64,000 nt of DNA. Origin: Luscinia megarhynchos (lineage: Eukaryota > Chordata > Aves > Passeriformes > Turdidae). Below the pieces are notes generated by a model. That model made no database searches, was not told where the DNA came from, and saw only the letters and a program-made list of their open reading frames with translations. A program made the translations under genes and the position numbers. The stretch spans positions 14,796,360-14,860,359 of the forward strand of contig JAPFBE010000003.1 of the NCBI GenBank assembly GCA_034336665.1. The letters run 5' to 3'. Shown piece after piece: positions 24,745 through 36,240 of this stretch; within the stretch, counting starts at the first letter, position 1; every line of letters starts with the position of its first letter.

Positions 24745-25645
24745 AGAGGAAATGGTTAGTGACCTTCTATGCCAATTAGACACCTACAAATCTATAGGTC
24801 CAGAGGGGATGCACAGAGAGTAATGAGGGAGCTGGTAAAAGAGCTTGTCAAGCCACGTTCAATCACTTACCAGCAGTCCTGGTTAACCAGGGAACTCCCA
24901 GGTGACTGGAAATTAGGAGATGTGATGCCTGCCTACAAGCAGGGTTGGAAGGATGATCCCAGTAGCTACAGGTCTGTCATCCTCACCTCAGTAATGGGGA
25001 AGGTGATGGAGCAGATCATCCTGAGTGTCATCAGATGGCACGTGCAGGACAACCAGAGGATCAGGCCCAGCCAACACAGGCTCACAAACGGCGGGTCCTG
25101 CTTGACCAGCCTTGTCTCCTTCCATGGCAAAGTGACCCAGTTAGTGGATGAGGGAAAAGCTGTGTATGTTGTCCACCTAGACTTCAGTAAAGCCTTTGAC
25201 AGTCTCCCACAGCATCCTTCTGGAGCAACTGGCTGTTCACAGCTGGGATGGGTGCACCATCACTGTGCAAAAACCTGGCTGGATGCCTGAATCCAGGGGT
25301 GGTGACTGGATGGCTGAACCCAGGCAGTGGTGGTGAATCGAGCTTCATCCAGCTGGTGGCAGGTCCTGAGTGGTGTTCACCCAGGGTAGTTGTATCACTG
25401 ATTTGGATGAGGTGATCAAGGGCACCCTCAGTTAGTTCACAGACAACACCAAGCTGGGTGTGAGTGTTGATCTGTTGGAGGGTAGGAAGGTTCTACAGTG
25501 GGATCTAGAAAGACTAGACCAACGGGCTGAGGACAACTGCATGAGGTTCAATAATGTAAAGTGCTGGATCCTGCCCTTGTGTCAGCATCATGCAGTGTTA
25601 CATGGTGGGGGAAGAGAGGCTTGAGAGCTGCTCTCAGAGACTGGA
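24745..25645 (+). mobile_element. CR1 LINE copy, reverse transcriptase part
   Basis: Sense CR1 ORF2. A plus-strand frame at 24769-25290 still reads 173 codons and carries clear reverse transcriptase blocks: a WKLGDVMPAYKQGWKDDPS segment, the SYRSVILTSVMGKVMEQII segment, and VVHLDFSKAFDSLPQ, which holds the first catalytic Asp. Beyond 25290 the frame is lost. The second catalytic motif at 25436-25447 reads F-T-D-N instead of F-A-D-D, and an in-frame stop lies just before it. The 5' edge is near 24745, so ORF1 and the 5' UTR are absent. The similarity stops near 25645 and the downstream part of CR1 resumes at 26289. Confidence 0.93.
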
Positions 25646-26288
25646 CAGAGTGATCTGGTTTGAGATATCTTGGGCTGTTTGGAATGTGTGGTAGGGAGTG
25701 GGTCAGACCTTGCTTGGTAGTGGTAGTGCCCTGCTCCCCATATGCCCCAGTCCCACAGTGTCTGTCAGTCATGGCACACTAGAGGCAGCCCCCCAGTGCC
25801 ACCTAACCCAGCCCCTGCGTGGCCAAGCGACTGAAATCCCACCTGGGAGGAAGGCCCAGAATGGGCCAGGGGTTTAAGAAGCCTGACCACAAGGCAAGCA
25901 TGTTGTTATTTAACTCTTCTTTCATCTTGGAGTTTTACATCACTGGAACTCACTGGAATCCAGGAGTTGTTAGCTATATGTCTGATTTTCTGTATCTTTC
26001 CTGTCCTTCTGATTTCTTCCTTACTTCTTCTTTCTAATTTTCTTTCCACAGAATATAATATCAAATGGGTTGAAAGGTGTTCTATGACCACTGGGCTACA
26101 TCTATGGTGTGATAAGTGTTGTTATGTTCTACTGAATCATTTGCCAAAGGTCCTTGATTTTCCATAGTTTGCTAGTAAACTTTTGTGTGAATTTTTTACC
26201 TCTTGAGGACAGCTGGTTGGTATTCCACCTTTGCATCTGCCTAGAGCAAGAGAACCTTGGTTTGGCCCTTTAAGTGACTGGGATGTGA
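25646..26288. other. About 640 bp of unrelated sequence splitting two CR1 segments
   Basis: The sequence does not resemble CR1 and lies where CR1 similarity is interrupted. Its left half (to about 25870) is GC-rich and its right half AT-rich, which would suit an LTR or another short element, but I cannot name one and see no clean target duplication. The flanking CR1 pieces appear to overlap by roughly 15 bases in CR1 coordinates ('agctgctctcagaga' on the left, 'agctgccctgcagaaa' on the right). The alternative is therefore two independent CR1 copies with ordinary DNA between them. Confidence 0.45.
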
Positions 26289-26940
26289 CAGCTGCCCTGC
26301 AGAAAGGGGTTTGTGGGTGCTGGTCAGAGTACCCAGAGCAGACAGAGGAACATGAGGCAGGAGGTCAAGAAGGCCAATGGCAGCATGGCCTGTGTCAAGG
26401 GCAGTGTGGTCAGCAGGACCAGGGCAGTTCTTGTCCCTTTGTACTCTGTGCTGGTGAGGCCACACCTTGAATCTTGTGCCCATTTCTGGGCCCCTCGCTT
26501 CAAAAAGGGCATTGAGGAGCTGGAGAGTGTCCAGAGAAGGGCAATGGAGCTGGTGAAGGGTCTGGAGCACAGCTCTGGAGAGTGGCTGAGGGAGCTGGAG
26601 TTTTTTAGTAAGAAGAGAAGAAATTTCAGTGGAACCTCATTGCTCTCTACCAGCAGCTGAAAGGAGGTTGTAGCCAGGTGGGGGTTGGCCTGATCCACAT
26701 CTCTTTAAGGAAATGGCTTTAAGTTGCACATGGGGAGGTTCAAATTAGATATTGGGAAAGAATGTTCCAGGGATGTGGTGCACTCAGCATCTCTGGAAAT
26801 GTGCAAGAGGCATCTGGATGTGGCATTTGGGGATATGGTTTAGAGGTGATTATAGTGGTGCTGGGTTGATGGTAGTATTAGGTGATATTGAAGGTCTCTT
26901 CCTAACTTGATCATCCTGTGATCCTGTGTGTTGCTACATA
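26289..26940 (+). mobile_element. CR1 LINE copy, 3' part
   Basis: Sense CR1, from the 'gctgccctgcagaaagg' block through the C-terminal part of ORF2 to near the 3' end. The frame at 26313-26660 reads ARTRAVLVPLYSVLVRPHL, then FKKGIEELESVQRRAMELVK, matching the conserved CR1 C-terminal block. The 3' UTR part follows ('gctgggttgatggt' near 26861-26874). It ends around 26940 with an eroded version of the terminal 'gatcctgtg' octamers. Stops and small indels make it inactive. It is probably the continuation of the 24745-25645 segment. Confidence 0.9.
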
Positions 26941-29900
26941 CTTATAAAGTTCAGTAATGGGCTCTTTTTGGTGCACTCTTAGATTAGTGCAACGGAAACA
27001 CAAAATCAATTAGGCTTGCCAGGTTTCATGCTGAAACTAAAATGAAAATATTGAGAGGTCAAGATGAATCTTTACAGCTATTCATAAGCAGAGCTTCCAG
27101 AGAAGTTAAACAAGCCTAGTCTTACCATCAGCAAGCTTGCTCATGATCCTTACACTGGAATATTTTTTAAAGATACAACATATGGCATCTAAAGAATTCC
27201 ACTTTGGCAATATTTAACCCCTACCTGCAAAGGAAAAACAAACTGCCCAAGTCAAACAGGGATGGAAACTCTAACCAGCCCCCCTAGTGAGTGGCTGTGA
27301 CTCTGCAGCTCAGGGATTCTTGAGGGTTTAGGAATTTATGAGGAGTTATTTAAAGTTACTTCCCATTTGTAATGAACAACCCACAAATGTTCCTGTTCCC
27401 AGGAATTTATAATTGCCTGTAATTGTCTGGAAATTGCTCAGATAATATGATGAATTAAGGCAACATGAAACCATGAGCAAACTTAGCAGAGCCAAAATAC
27501 CAAGTTGCAAATAGAAGCATAAATCCCATCATTACAGAAGGACTTTGTTCTTTGAGAATGTACCTTACCCACAGATACATTTGATAAATATTTTAGAAGT
27601 AACTTGATCAGTCTGCATTTGTCATCAGCTATTAGAGAAATTAGTTGTCTTTCGTTTCTTTTTTCTAAAGTAATCCACAACCCAGCAAACAACCCATATG
27701 CATATGGCTGCTGTTTGGACCTTTATTCTAGCTGTGAACTTTTACAAATACTCTCTCCATGGATAATGAAGAATAAATTTAGTCTTTGGATTCCTCAGAT
27801 GAATATGAAAAACAGTGTAGCTGTACTAATATTTACATCCACCTGGGTATGTTTTAAGGATATAAAATCTGCACTGCCACCACAGCATGGAAAACATCTG
27901 CTATTATTATAATTCAAATAATAAACTAAAATATGCTTTAGTGTTAAATATATATAAAATTTGCATCTTTACTAATATTACTTTTAAAATAGAAACAGAT
28001 GTTTTAGAAAGCAAAGCAAATTCTAAGATGTTGCAGTAAAATATTAGGTGCCATTCCTGGGCACCTTAAATCTTCATACCTCAGTGAAGATGCCTCATGT
28101 CACAAAAGTGCATAGGATTCTCACCCCACCAACATTTAGATAACAGCTGAGGATCTGTCTTCCTTACCCTCTTTAAAATAATACAGAGTGGAGTCAGTTC
28201 TGTTTTAACTGCTTGTGATGATGATTGAGGAGAAATACTGGCCTCAGATAAGCAGCCAGTCTGGCATTACCTTCAGACATCTCTAAAGTCCAGACATTGA
28301 AACTGCCTTTTTCTCCAGCTCCAGTGGAACCTCCAGGTGATGCTGCCACTTAAACTGAGGTTCCAGAAGACAAGCCCTGCAGCCTCATGGCATTGCGTTA
28401 GTCAAGTCCACAAGTTTAGAGAAAGCAAAAAAAAACCATCTGCTAGCTTGTTCCTAACCTCACTTTACCTTCAGCTGGTGCAAACTCACCCTGTTCAAAT
28501 TCATTTGCACAGTACTCACTGAGGAGACACAGTGCTGGGATAGTGCCACACATCTCCACACATTTTTACATACATATGGAGGAGATTAATCCATCCTGCA
28601 CACAGATTTTGAGGAAGTCCATACACAACAGAATGTCCCCAAAGTTTAGCATCTCAGATTATTGCAACTGGAATCTCTACATAACACAGAGAACTAGGTA
28701 GTAAAAAAAGCCTGACGATTACTTTGATTTAGATTCTACTTGACACTTAACCACAGCTCCCTGTACATAACATCATATAAGCAAATTCTTCACTCAGCAA
28801 AGTCCAGCAGGGGAGTATGTAATTAGATCTCAGCTGAAATTAAGATAAGTAAGCCAGTCTGATACATGTTGATACCCCATGACCTCATGATTTAACTAAT
28901 TTCATTTACAAAAAGAAAAAAACACAAAATCAACAAACAAACAAAACCCAATACCAACCAAAAATGTCCACTATGTTATTTTGCAGTAAAATACAGTTGA
29001 AAATAAACCTATGAAAACATTGTCTTGTACTACACACATGAGCATAATATTTTCTAGCTTATTGACATAGACTTCATTTTCTGCACACAGGTGTTTTTAT
29101 GTTTTAAATTATATCTCCCACTGGCAGAATTCTACATAATCCTGTAAGGAGATATTTTCCAACAGCAGATATCAAGATATTATCTTCATATTTTTAGAAT
29201 CTTCAACATCTCCATTCAGCATCCCCTGTGCCATGTACCCAGGACCAAGCATACTCTATTTTTGGTAATTTCTGATGTAAGGTAGCAGATATCCTTTACA
29301 ACTGGCAGAGTCTGTGTCTCATCAGATAATCTATAGCATGATGTTTGGCCTTGATGGTGACTGGGCCAGGCTTACAGGTCTCTCATTTAACAAGCAGACC
29401 ATGCACTGCCATCAGGAGATGCAGGGTCAGTCCTGCCTCACCCCCACATCACAGACCATTACATCATCCTGTTCATTTTGGCTTAGCTTGCTATCCTCAG
29501 AAAGCTGCATGGATTTGTATGTAGGAGAAAAGGAGAGCATGTACAGAAAATCTTGACGAATTTCCCTGCTATTTCTGGAAAGCAGCACTGAGAAACTGTG
29601 ATCTTCCCCACGCAGAAATAGGTCCTGGTTCCCTACTGTCAGCTTGAACAAGTTTCAGCTGAAACCCCATGAAGAGCTGTTGCTATGAAGAATCACTAAA
29701 TAATACCTAGCTTGTCATTTATAATTATATTTATCAGAAATGCAACAAAAAGTGTATTTCATAGCACAGTATCTAACAAGATGGCTTGTGCAATTTCAGC
29801 GTGCTGGGTCCAGGCTCCCTGTCAAAGCTTTATTCAGATGTTACACTGTCTTGACTAATCATTCCTAATCCTATCATCAGCTGCCATCATGTCAAGATAT

Positions 29901-31689
29901 GTCAGCCTTAAAAATGAAGAGATACGTTAAGGAAATGATGCCTTGCAAGGAGTAATGCTGAATTTGGATTTAGTAGGAAGATAATGACTTATTCTTTGTT
30001 GAAGAACCATCTTACGCAACTGGTTCTGGTTCCCAAACACATTCTTCATTTCTTACAGCTGCTCTCACAGGAACTTCTTTCCTTTTTAAGGTATTTACCT
30101 GAGATGCTTCACAGAAATTGTGCCTCAACATTAAAAAAAAGCCCAACAAATGTGAGATTTGAGAGCTGATTGCAAATGAAGCACAAGATTGCATGTGAAA
30201 GTGAACTCTTCTGGACTTACAATAGATTGAATCAGAAAAACCTCAGCTAAACTTGGCCTACAACTAAATTGCAGTGCAAAAATTGGCATGCTAGAGTGAT
30301 TGCTTGTAATTGGTTCTGATTGTCTTGGTACTCACAGATTCAACTATATCAATTCTGAAAAGAGGGACGCTTTCAAATAATTGGTGCAAGCTGATTGTAA
30401 TTGTGAACTATGAGAAGTTTGTTTCCATTCTGCTTTGGAGAGCTATTGCTCAAAACTACTAATTTGAAAGTATAGCTAATAAATCCTACAAAAGAATACA
30501 GAGGGTGAAATTATGGAGCCAACCCTTCCAACCTTGCCAGAACCTGCATTACAATCACACCAAAGAGAAAGGACTTCTCTTTTCTGTAAAAAAATCTATC
30601 ATAAGAAATTGAAGAACTAGAATAGCAATGTTAATTTTGCTTGAAGGTCTTGAATCTACAGATGCTGAGAATGATCAAACACCTATGTCAACTATACTAT
30701 CATGTTCCCATTACCACAGAGAACTAGGAACACCTGGGTTAATTAGTCTCATCTATTTTCTCTCCTTTTTCCTTAAACAGTCCAGACCATCTTTTACTTC
30801 ATTTCCATGTTTCATTTAGGAAAACAGCTAAAAATCAGTCCAATTGTTCTATGAGTCCATTACAGAAGAAATAGATTTTGATATTTTGCCTTTCCTATAC
30901 TGCCTTTTTATCCATCAAGTGTTTTACCCATTAGGTGATTAATTCCACAAGACTAAAGAAAAGCACTGTTCAAGAAATCCTCTAAACTTCTGTGTATCTC
31001 TGTGCAGAAAGAAACAGATGGTTATGTCCTAGCTGCCAGCTCTCCAGGATCTCAATAGGTGAATCACCTTCAATCCCAGAGTTGCTTAGGCACAATAATA
31101 CGTGATTGTCTGTGCTACTAAATCTTGTGTCTCATGTTAGTCAGCATAGTGGTCTGACATCTCCAAACTGCGTGATTCTACCAGGATCCCAGCAGAAAAT
31201 AACCTCTTATCAGATGCTTCATAATTCACAGGGTCATGTATGAATATCAAAGGAAATGTGAAAAAGGTTTAGCCAGTTTGTTCTTCAGAATTGTTATTTT
31301 CTTATTCAAAACATAAAAAGGATGAAAAAAGTGCAAGTCCAACCTTTCAATTTAAACCTCCCGTTTTTAATTTCAGAGAGAAACTTAGGCCCAGTCCTAG
31401 TTTTTACTGAACCAGACAGATCATAGGGACTGAGTTAAATTTCATTGTGTAGGCATAGAGTATTTTAATCTAGAGGCAGATGACAGCATAAGGAACGGAT
31501 CTTAGGTAGTTAGAAATTATCAAAGTGGTTTTTTAGACTCACTTATATTGAAAAGGGGGACCAGGAGGAGGAAGATGTTTATACCATATAAATGCATGAA
31601 AAACTGAAGAAAAAAACCAAACAGCTGTTTTTCCTCTAATAGTAGGCCATCATTACTTAAATTCCCTTAATATGCCTTTCCTGACAGAT
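26941..31689. other. Non-coding stretch, no gene recognised
   Basis: Nearly 5 kb of AT-rich DNA without a recent repeat or a supported exon. 28915-28950 is an A/C-rich low-complexity patch. Confidence 0.5.
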
Positions 31690-31960
31690 TTAAGGTGTTC
31701 TCTGACTTGAATGTTAATAATTCACACAATCGTCTGATAACATTCAGAGCTGCAGCAAGAAATAATTTGTGATATTTTCTATAATATGCCTTTATATATA
31801 TATTTTCTCAGCTGCTTTATGTCTGACAATTAATCAACAGCTTTAATTGTTATGAAGCCCAGAACACACTACAAGATTGATGGAAGCCATGGTAGAAAAT
31901 TCAATTAGATATCCTATGATTTTTTTCTAAGACAATTTTCTTATTTTAACTTGCTTGGAC
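31690..31960. promoter_or_regulatory. Possible conserved non-coding element (weak)
   Basis: The segment has the look of vertebrate developmental enhancers: several TAAT/ATTA homeodomain-like cores, including 'caattaatca' at 31828-31837 and 'tttaattgtt' at 31842-31851, set in non-repetitive sequence and lying about 500 bp upstream of the CpG-rich block at 32461-33020. This is inference from composition; conservation was not tested. Confidence 0.25.
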
Positions 31961-32460
31961 TCATGGAGTATTTTGGTAAAGATCTTAAATGCTACAGACC
32001 TTTTCTGCATGCATCACAAATCTGATTATCTCCTTCTCTGCCCTTTGTACAGACATAGTCACTCTTGCCAGTCCCAAGCATATGGAAATCATGAGTCAGC
32101 CCTAAGCCATTGAATTATAAACTTGGACAGAAGAAAGAAACTGCAGCATTTTAAAAGAGTAAGTAGAGATTCTTATCTTGTTTCTGAGAAGATCTCTTTT
32201 ATAATGTCTTATCTGGTTAACAACTAGATAAAACAAATGTCTTCTGTACCATTTTGTGTCAGAATGATTTGGGGGAAAAAAAAATAAAGAAGTTATATAA
32301 TGCAGTCAAAGCTGTGAAGAAGTAAGGATACTGAGACCTGCAAGATCCATAGGCTCACACCAACAGTTGTCAGATGGGGGAAGTACAAAAGGAAAAATTT
32401 ATACTGTATTCCTGTCCTTATATTGTTGAGCTTAAACATTATCAAAAGGAACCTCCTTAA

Positions 32461-33180
32461 TCACTCTGAAATGGGTTGCAGCGCAGCTAAGCGCAGACAG
32501 GAATAAATAACAATAATAACAGCAACAATAAAGCTAAACAGGCTGCAAAGCCCCGTAATTGGATTCATCAATCTGAATCTGTTAGAAGGTTAGCACTCGG
32601 GCTAATGCAGCTTGACCTGGAGTGATTGTTGAGGCTGCACCAGCTATAAGACTCCTGCGGGGGAGCAGTGAGGAGGAAAATAAATAAATAAATCAACGAG
32701 GCTCTCGGGAGCACTTTAGGAATCACCCCTTCAGCCTGCCATAGTTATCATTCAGCCTGCAGCATCCCGGCACTAGAGACAGCAATCTAATCTTCACACT
32801 GCAGCAAGCGGGAAACAGCACCCCGGCTGCTGGAACAGGGAAAATACTTCACAGGCAGCAGTGAGCTGATAATTGCTGATGTCAAACAAGCTTCTTAAAT
32901 GGAAGGATTTCATGCACTCCACCCTGGCAGCAGCCGCAGCCTGCACAGCAGCGTGACAGCAATCCCCAGGTCACAGTGCCAGCCCGAGGCTCTCCCGAGC
33001 AGCCCCAGCACGGCTCCGACACACACCACCAGCAGCAATAAACCTTGCCTTGGGAAGGGCTGGCAGTGTGAGAGCCCTTGTTCTGCAGAGCACTTTCTAC
33101 AGAGCAATTACATCCTGCTCTATTTGCCTTTATGTTGTTCTTACCTGAATTAATTTTAGGGGATATAGTAAACCTCATTT
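32461..33180. promoter_or_regulatory. CpG-enriched block, candidate enhancer or promoter
   Basis: I count 16 CpG dinucleotides between 32478 and 33020, against very few per 500 bp elsewhere. The block mixes GC-rich parts with AT-rich motif clusters: GTAATTGG at about 32555-32562, 'gctaatgcagc' at about 32601, an (AAAT)n run at about 32678-32693 and 'tgataattgctgat' at about 32867-32880. Two near-copies of a 17-base motif lie 288 bp apart (32697-32713 and 32985-33001), differing at two central bases. No splice sites or plausible exon were found; the 104-codon minus-strand frame at 32882-33196 is Cys/Gly-rich and not gene-like. A deeply conserved enhancer, or a small CpG island promoter of a non-coding RNA, would both fit. 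Confidence 0.4.
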
Positions 33181-35614
33181 CTGTTAAATGAACCATCAGG
33201 GCACGACCTTTCTACAAGTTATACTGCTCTTTAATAGCACCACCTGACAAAAATTAGCACATTAATCTCTACAAATAACAAACGTAATAATAGTAATAGT
33301 AATAATAGCATTTTGGTGGCTTTATTAACACACAGTTATCTAGCAGCTTGTACAATGTTCTTGCTGTATTTTTCACACTGTGTCTCAACAGTGCAAGGTC
33401 TCATTTTGGTTGGCCAATAGCCTGTGACTTTGGGTGATCACTAAAACACGACTCTGAAACATCATCTCTGTAAAATTATAAGGAAGTGAAAATTAGTCCA
33501 GCTCTCAACATTTTTCAGCTTTAGACCTGTTTCTTCATGTTATGACACAAGTATCTTTCAAAGACCTAGGCTTGAACAACCTTTGAGAGCATCTGTGCAC
33601 AGGTCTCTGAGCACCTCTGGGTGGTTTTGCTCACTTTCTTACCATATAGCCATAATACTGGAAAACGAACCCCAGTTTCTGTCCAGTTGAGGACAGTGTG
33701 ATCTGAAGAGTGTATGTGCCATGCCTTCAGAAAATTCCCTACATTTCCAATAAAACTTCTGTGATATGTAGGTTATAGTACAGGGTGTAGAAAGAAGATG
33801 ACTTTGTAAACAATTTGGTACAATCCCACTAAGGCCCCTAGCTTGTAAAGACAATTTTCAACCTAGTAAAAGATCAGAGAAAGGTAAAATCCCATTTTCC
33901 TCCTCATCCCTCAATAGACTATTGAAAGCTATTTAATATTTCTTTTTAATCTGATCTGAGTATGTTTTATAGGTCAGAATAAACTTTCCAAGCTTTGGGA
34001 CTAATTAACTTTACTCATACTTCCATGGCAAAACCACCACAAATGCTTAAAAATTTTGCAAGAGCTCACTGCAGAAGCTTCTCCAGAGAACATAATCAAT
34101 GCTTTTTCAGCCATTTCATGTCTCAACAACAAATGCAAATTTAGTTTTTAGTATTTACTAAGAGCACTAAATGGTATTTCCAAATACTGATAGCATTCAT
34201 AGTGAGTTCCACAATACTTTGGTATTTGTTGGTTGGATATGCTTTTTTCCTATGCTCAGATTTTGATCTATCACCCTCATATCTATATCCATATCCTACA
34301 ATCCTCATAAAGTTACTTCCAGAGTCACCATTCTTTTTCTTAATGCAACTTCTATCACCTCATTAAAATACTGTATTAATTTACATTAGTTTGTACACCA
34401 AAATTGAGTTTAGGGGTTTTTAAGCTCTCACTTGGAAAACTCTCATATTTTAATGCATTGAAGTTCTCAGTTACCTCCAGGATAGTGTTTTTGTTAATCA
34501 GCTACTGTTACGCAGTTTTGCTTTTGCCTTTGTTTATACTTGGAAATTCTTAATACATCAAACTTTAGCCCAAGTGTTTGAAACTCCAGAGACAGAGACA
34601 ATACAAAATTCAAATCATTCTTGACTTTGGGAATCATGCAAAACACGCTTCTGATGAATAAAAGAAAAAGAGACGATAGGAAGTATAAGGCATGTTCTGA
34701 AAGTAGCCTTCTCACTAGCAGGAGACCAAATATTCACCTTTCTCTTGGAGAATAATAATTTTAAACTATCAGAGACAAAGGCTACACACTTTTTAAATCT
34801 CATATACATTATTTATAATAAATGTATTGTTTAAAAGAAGAGACAGAAAAAGCCAAAACCACTCAACTATTACCATCACCAACTCAACCTTGACATAATT
34901 GCAAGAGGCCTCGGACTCAAAATTTTCTCCAACTTAGGTCTTTAATTTGCACTGACCAACTCCTGCAGAACTAATATCTGCTTGCTGAATCAATCAATAC
35001 TGCAGAAAACAGGATGACAAACACCATTCTAGGTCATCAGTTTCAACCTTTAGGAAGTTCTTAGGAAGTACTTTACTTAATACTAAGCTAAAGTTTCTGA
35101 CTTGGGTTGTATTCATCTCAGGCTCACTAACATGCTAAATAAGTCTCAGTAAAAAAGAGGTACCTGTAGATGTTTCCCCACAGATATAACTCAGATGAAA
35201 ATGCTGCCTGCAATAGTAAAAGAATTTCTACACTAAATTGACTGGGAATATGATGTGCCTTTATACATGAGCAATCTGCCAGTATGCCAAGGGTGATGTG
35301 ATCACAAACTGTTGTAAGTAACAGTGGAGGTCATTTTGACACAGAGGGAGAAGACCCAACTTAGGCTCCATGGAGATATTTTGACACACAAATAACTTTA
35401 AAAGAAGAGTGTTTTGTATGCTGAAAGCTGGTCTATTTGCTTTCATAAGTGAACCTTCAGAGGGTCTGACTTTAGGGATGCTCAGCACTAGCAAGAGCTT
35501 TACCCAAAAATTAAAAGCAGATGGTGTGCAGTCAGTTTTGTTCTGTAAAACATTTCTGTGTATACATAAAAAGTTGTTTACTTTGTTTTCTAAACACCTT
35601 TATGAATTTCACAG
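33181..35614. other. Non-coding stretch
   Basis: A short AAT-rich low-complexity run lies at about 33283-33310. Otherwise nothing recognised. Confidence 0.5.
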
Positions 35615-35720
35615 GCAGAGATTTCGGACCTCTTGGTCTACAACAAGTATAACAATATCTCATTATCCCAACTCCTACAACTCTGGGTTTTGGTACAGGA
35701 AGAGGCGAAGAAGAAAGTAG
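35615..35720 (+). CDS. Candidate 3'-terminal coding exon (weak)
   Basis: A possible 3' splice site, 'aatttcacag', ends at 35614. The frame that follows is open for 34 complete codons and ends in TAG at 35718-35720. The product would end with YNSGFWYRKRRRRK, an aromatic segment followed by a basic tail, which does not look like random translation of AT-rich DNA. The same frame is open back to 35409, so a larger exon is also possible. I do not recognise the protein. Weak points are a poor pyrimidine tract, no AATAAA in the next 100 bases, and a genomic run of 19 A at 35800-35818 shortly after the stop. A non-coding RNA exon or chance are the alternatives. Confidence 0.18.
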
Positions 35721-35799
35721 GAGACTTTTTCTCTGCGGTCATTCATAGAACATGACATGAGTTCTCTGTGTTAAGGAGATGCTCAGAGCTAATATTTCC

Positions 35800-35818
35800 A
35801 AAAAAAAAAAAAAAAAAA
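35800..35818 (+). repeat. Run of 19 A
   Basis: An uninterrupted A run, 80 bases after the stop of the candidate exon at 35615-35720. It could be a slipped mononucleotide repeat or the tail of a retrocopy. No target duplication was found. Confidence 0.95.
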
Positions 35819-36216
35819 GAGACTCCTAAGATCATGGTTTTCTATAAAAATTTGTGACTGTCAACAGTGTTTGAAACAGTGCCTTTGTTTTGTACAGCCC
35901 AATTCTTCCAAGCAGTCCCAGATCTCACAATGCTACATCATTCAAAATGATCTATTGCAACTGGATCCTTTCTAGTGCAACTATCAGACCTGTGTGTTAA
36001 GTGTGAAACGTATTTGGCAATGGCAACTAGTGCATGCAAAGATGAGTTTGCAAAGGACCACCAAGTCAGACAGAGGTCTGAGAAGGAGATGTGTAGATCA
36101 TCTCCTTAAAGTGAGTTCCTCAAACAGATTTTGAACCATTATCAACCCAAAACCACTATTTCAGAGTGCAAATGAAGGTTTACAATCCAGTCTCTCCCTC
36201 TGTGTGGTATCTCTGC

Positions 36217-36240
36217 AGATTTGCTGGTTCCAGCAAATCT
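36217..36240. repeat. Perfect hairpin, 11-bp arms, 2-base loop
   Basis: The arm AGATTTGCTGG at 36217-36227 is followed by TT and then its exact reverse complement at 36230-36240. No T-run follows and no function is implied. Confidence 0.9.

Noticed and set aside
24769..25290. A functional reverse transcriptase gene
   Set aside because: It is a 5'-truncated CR1 copy; the second active-site motif is changed, an in-frame stop precedes it and the frame is lost.
25990..26052. Strong splice acceptor with a long pyrimidine tract before 'ccacag'
   Set aside because: No open frame of note follows and it lies in the unidentified insert between CR1 segments.
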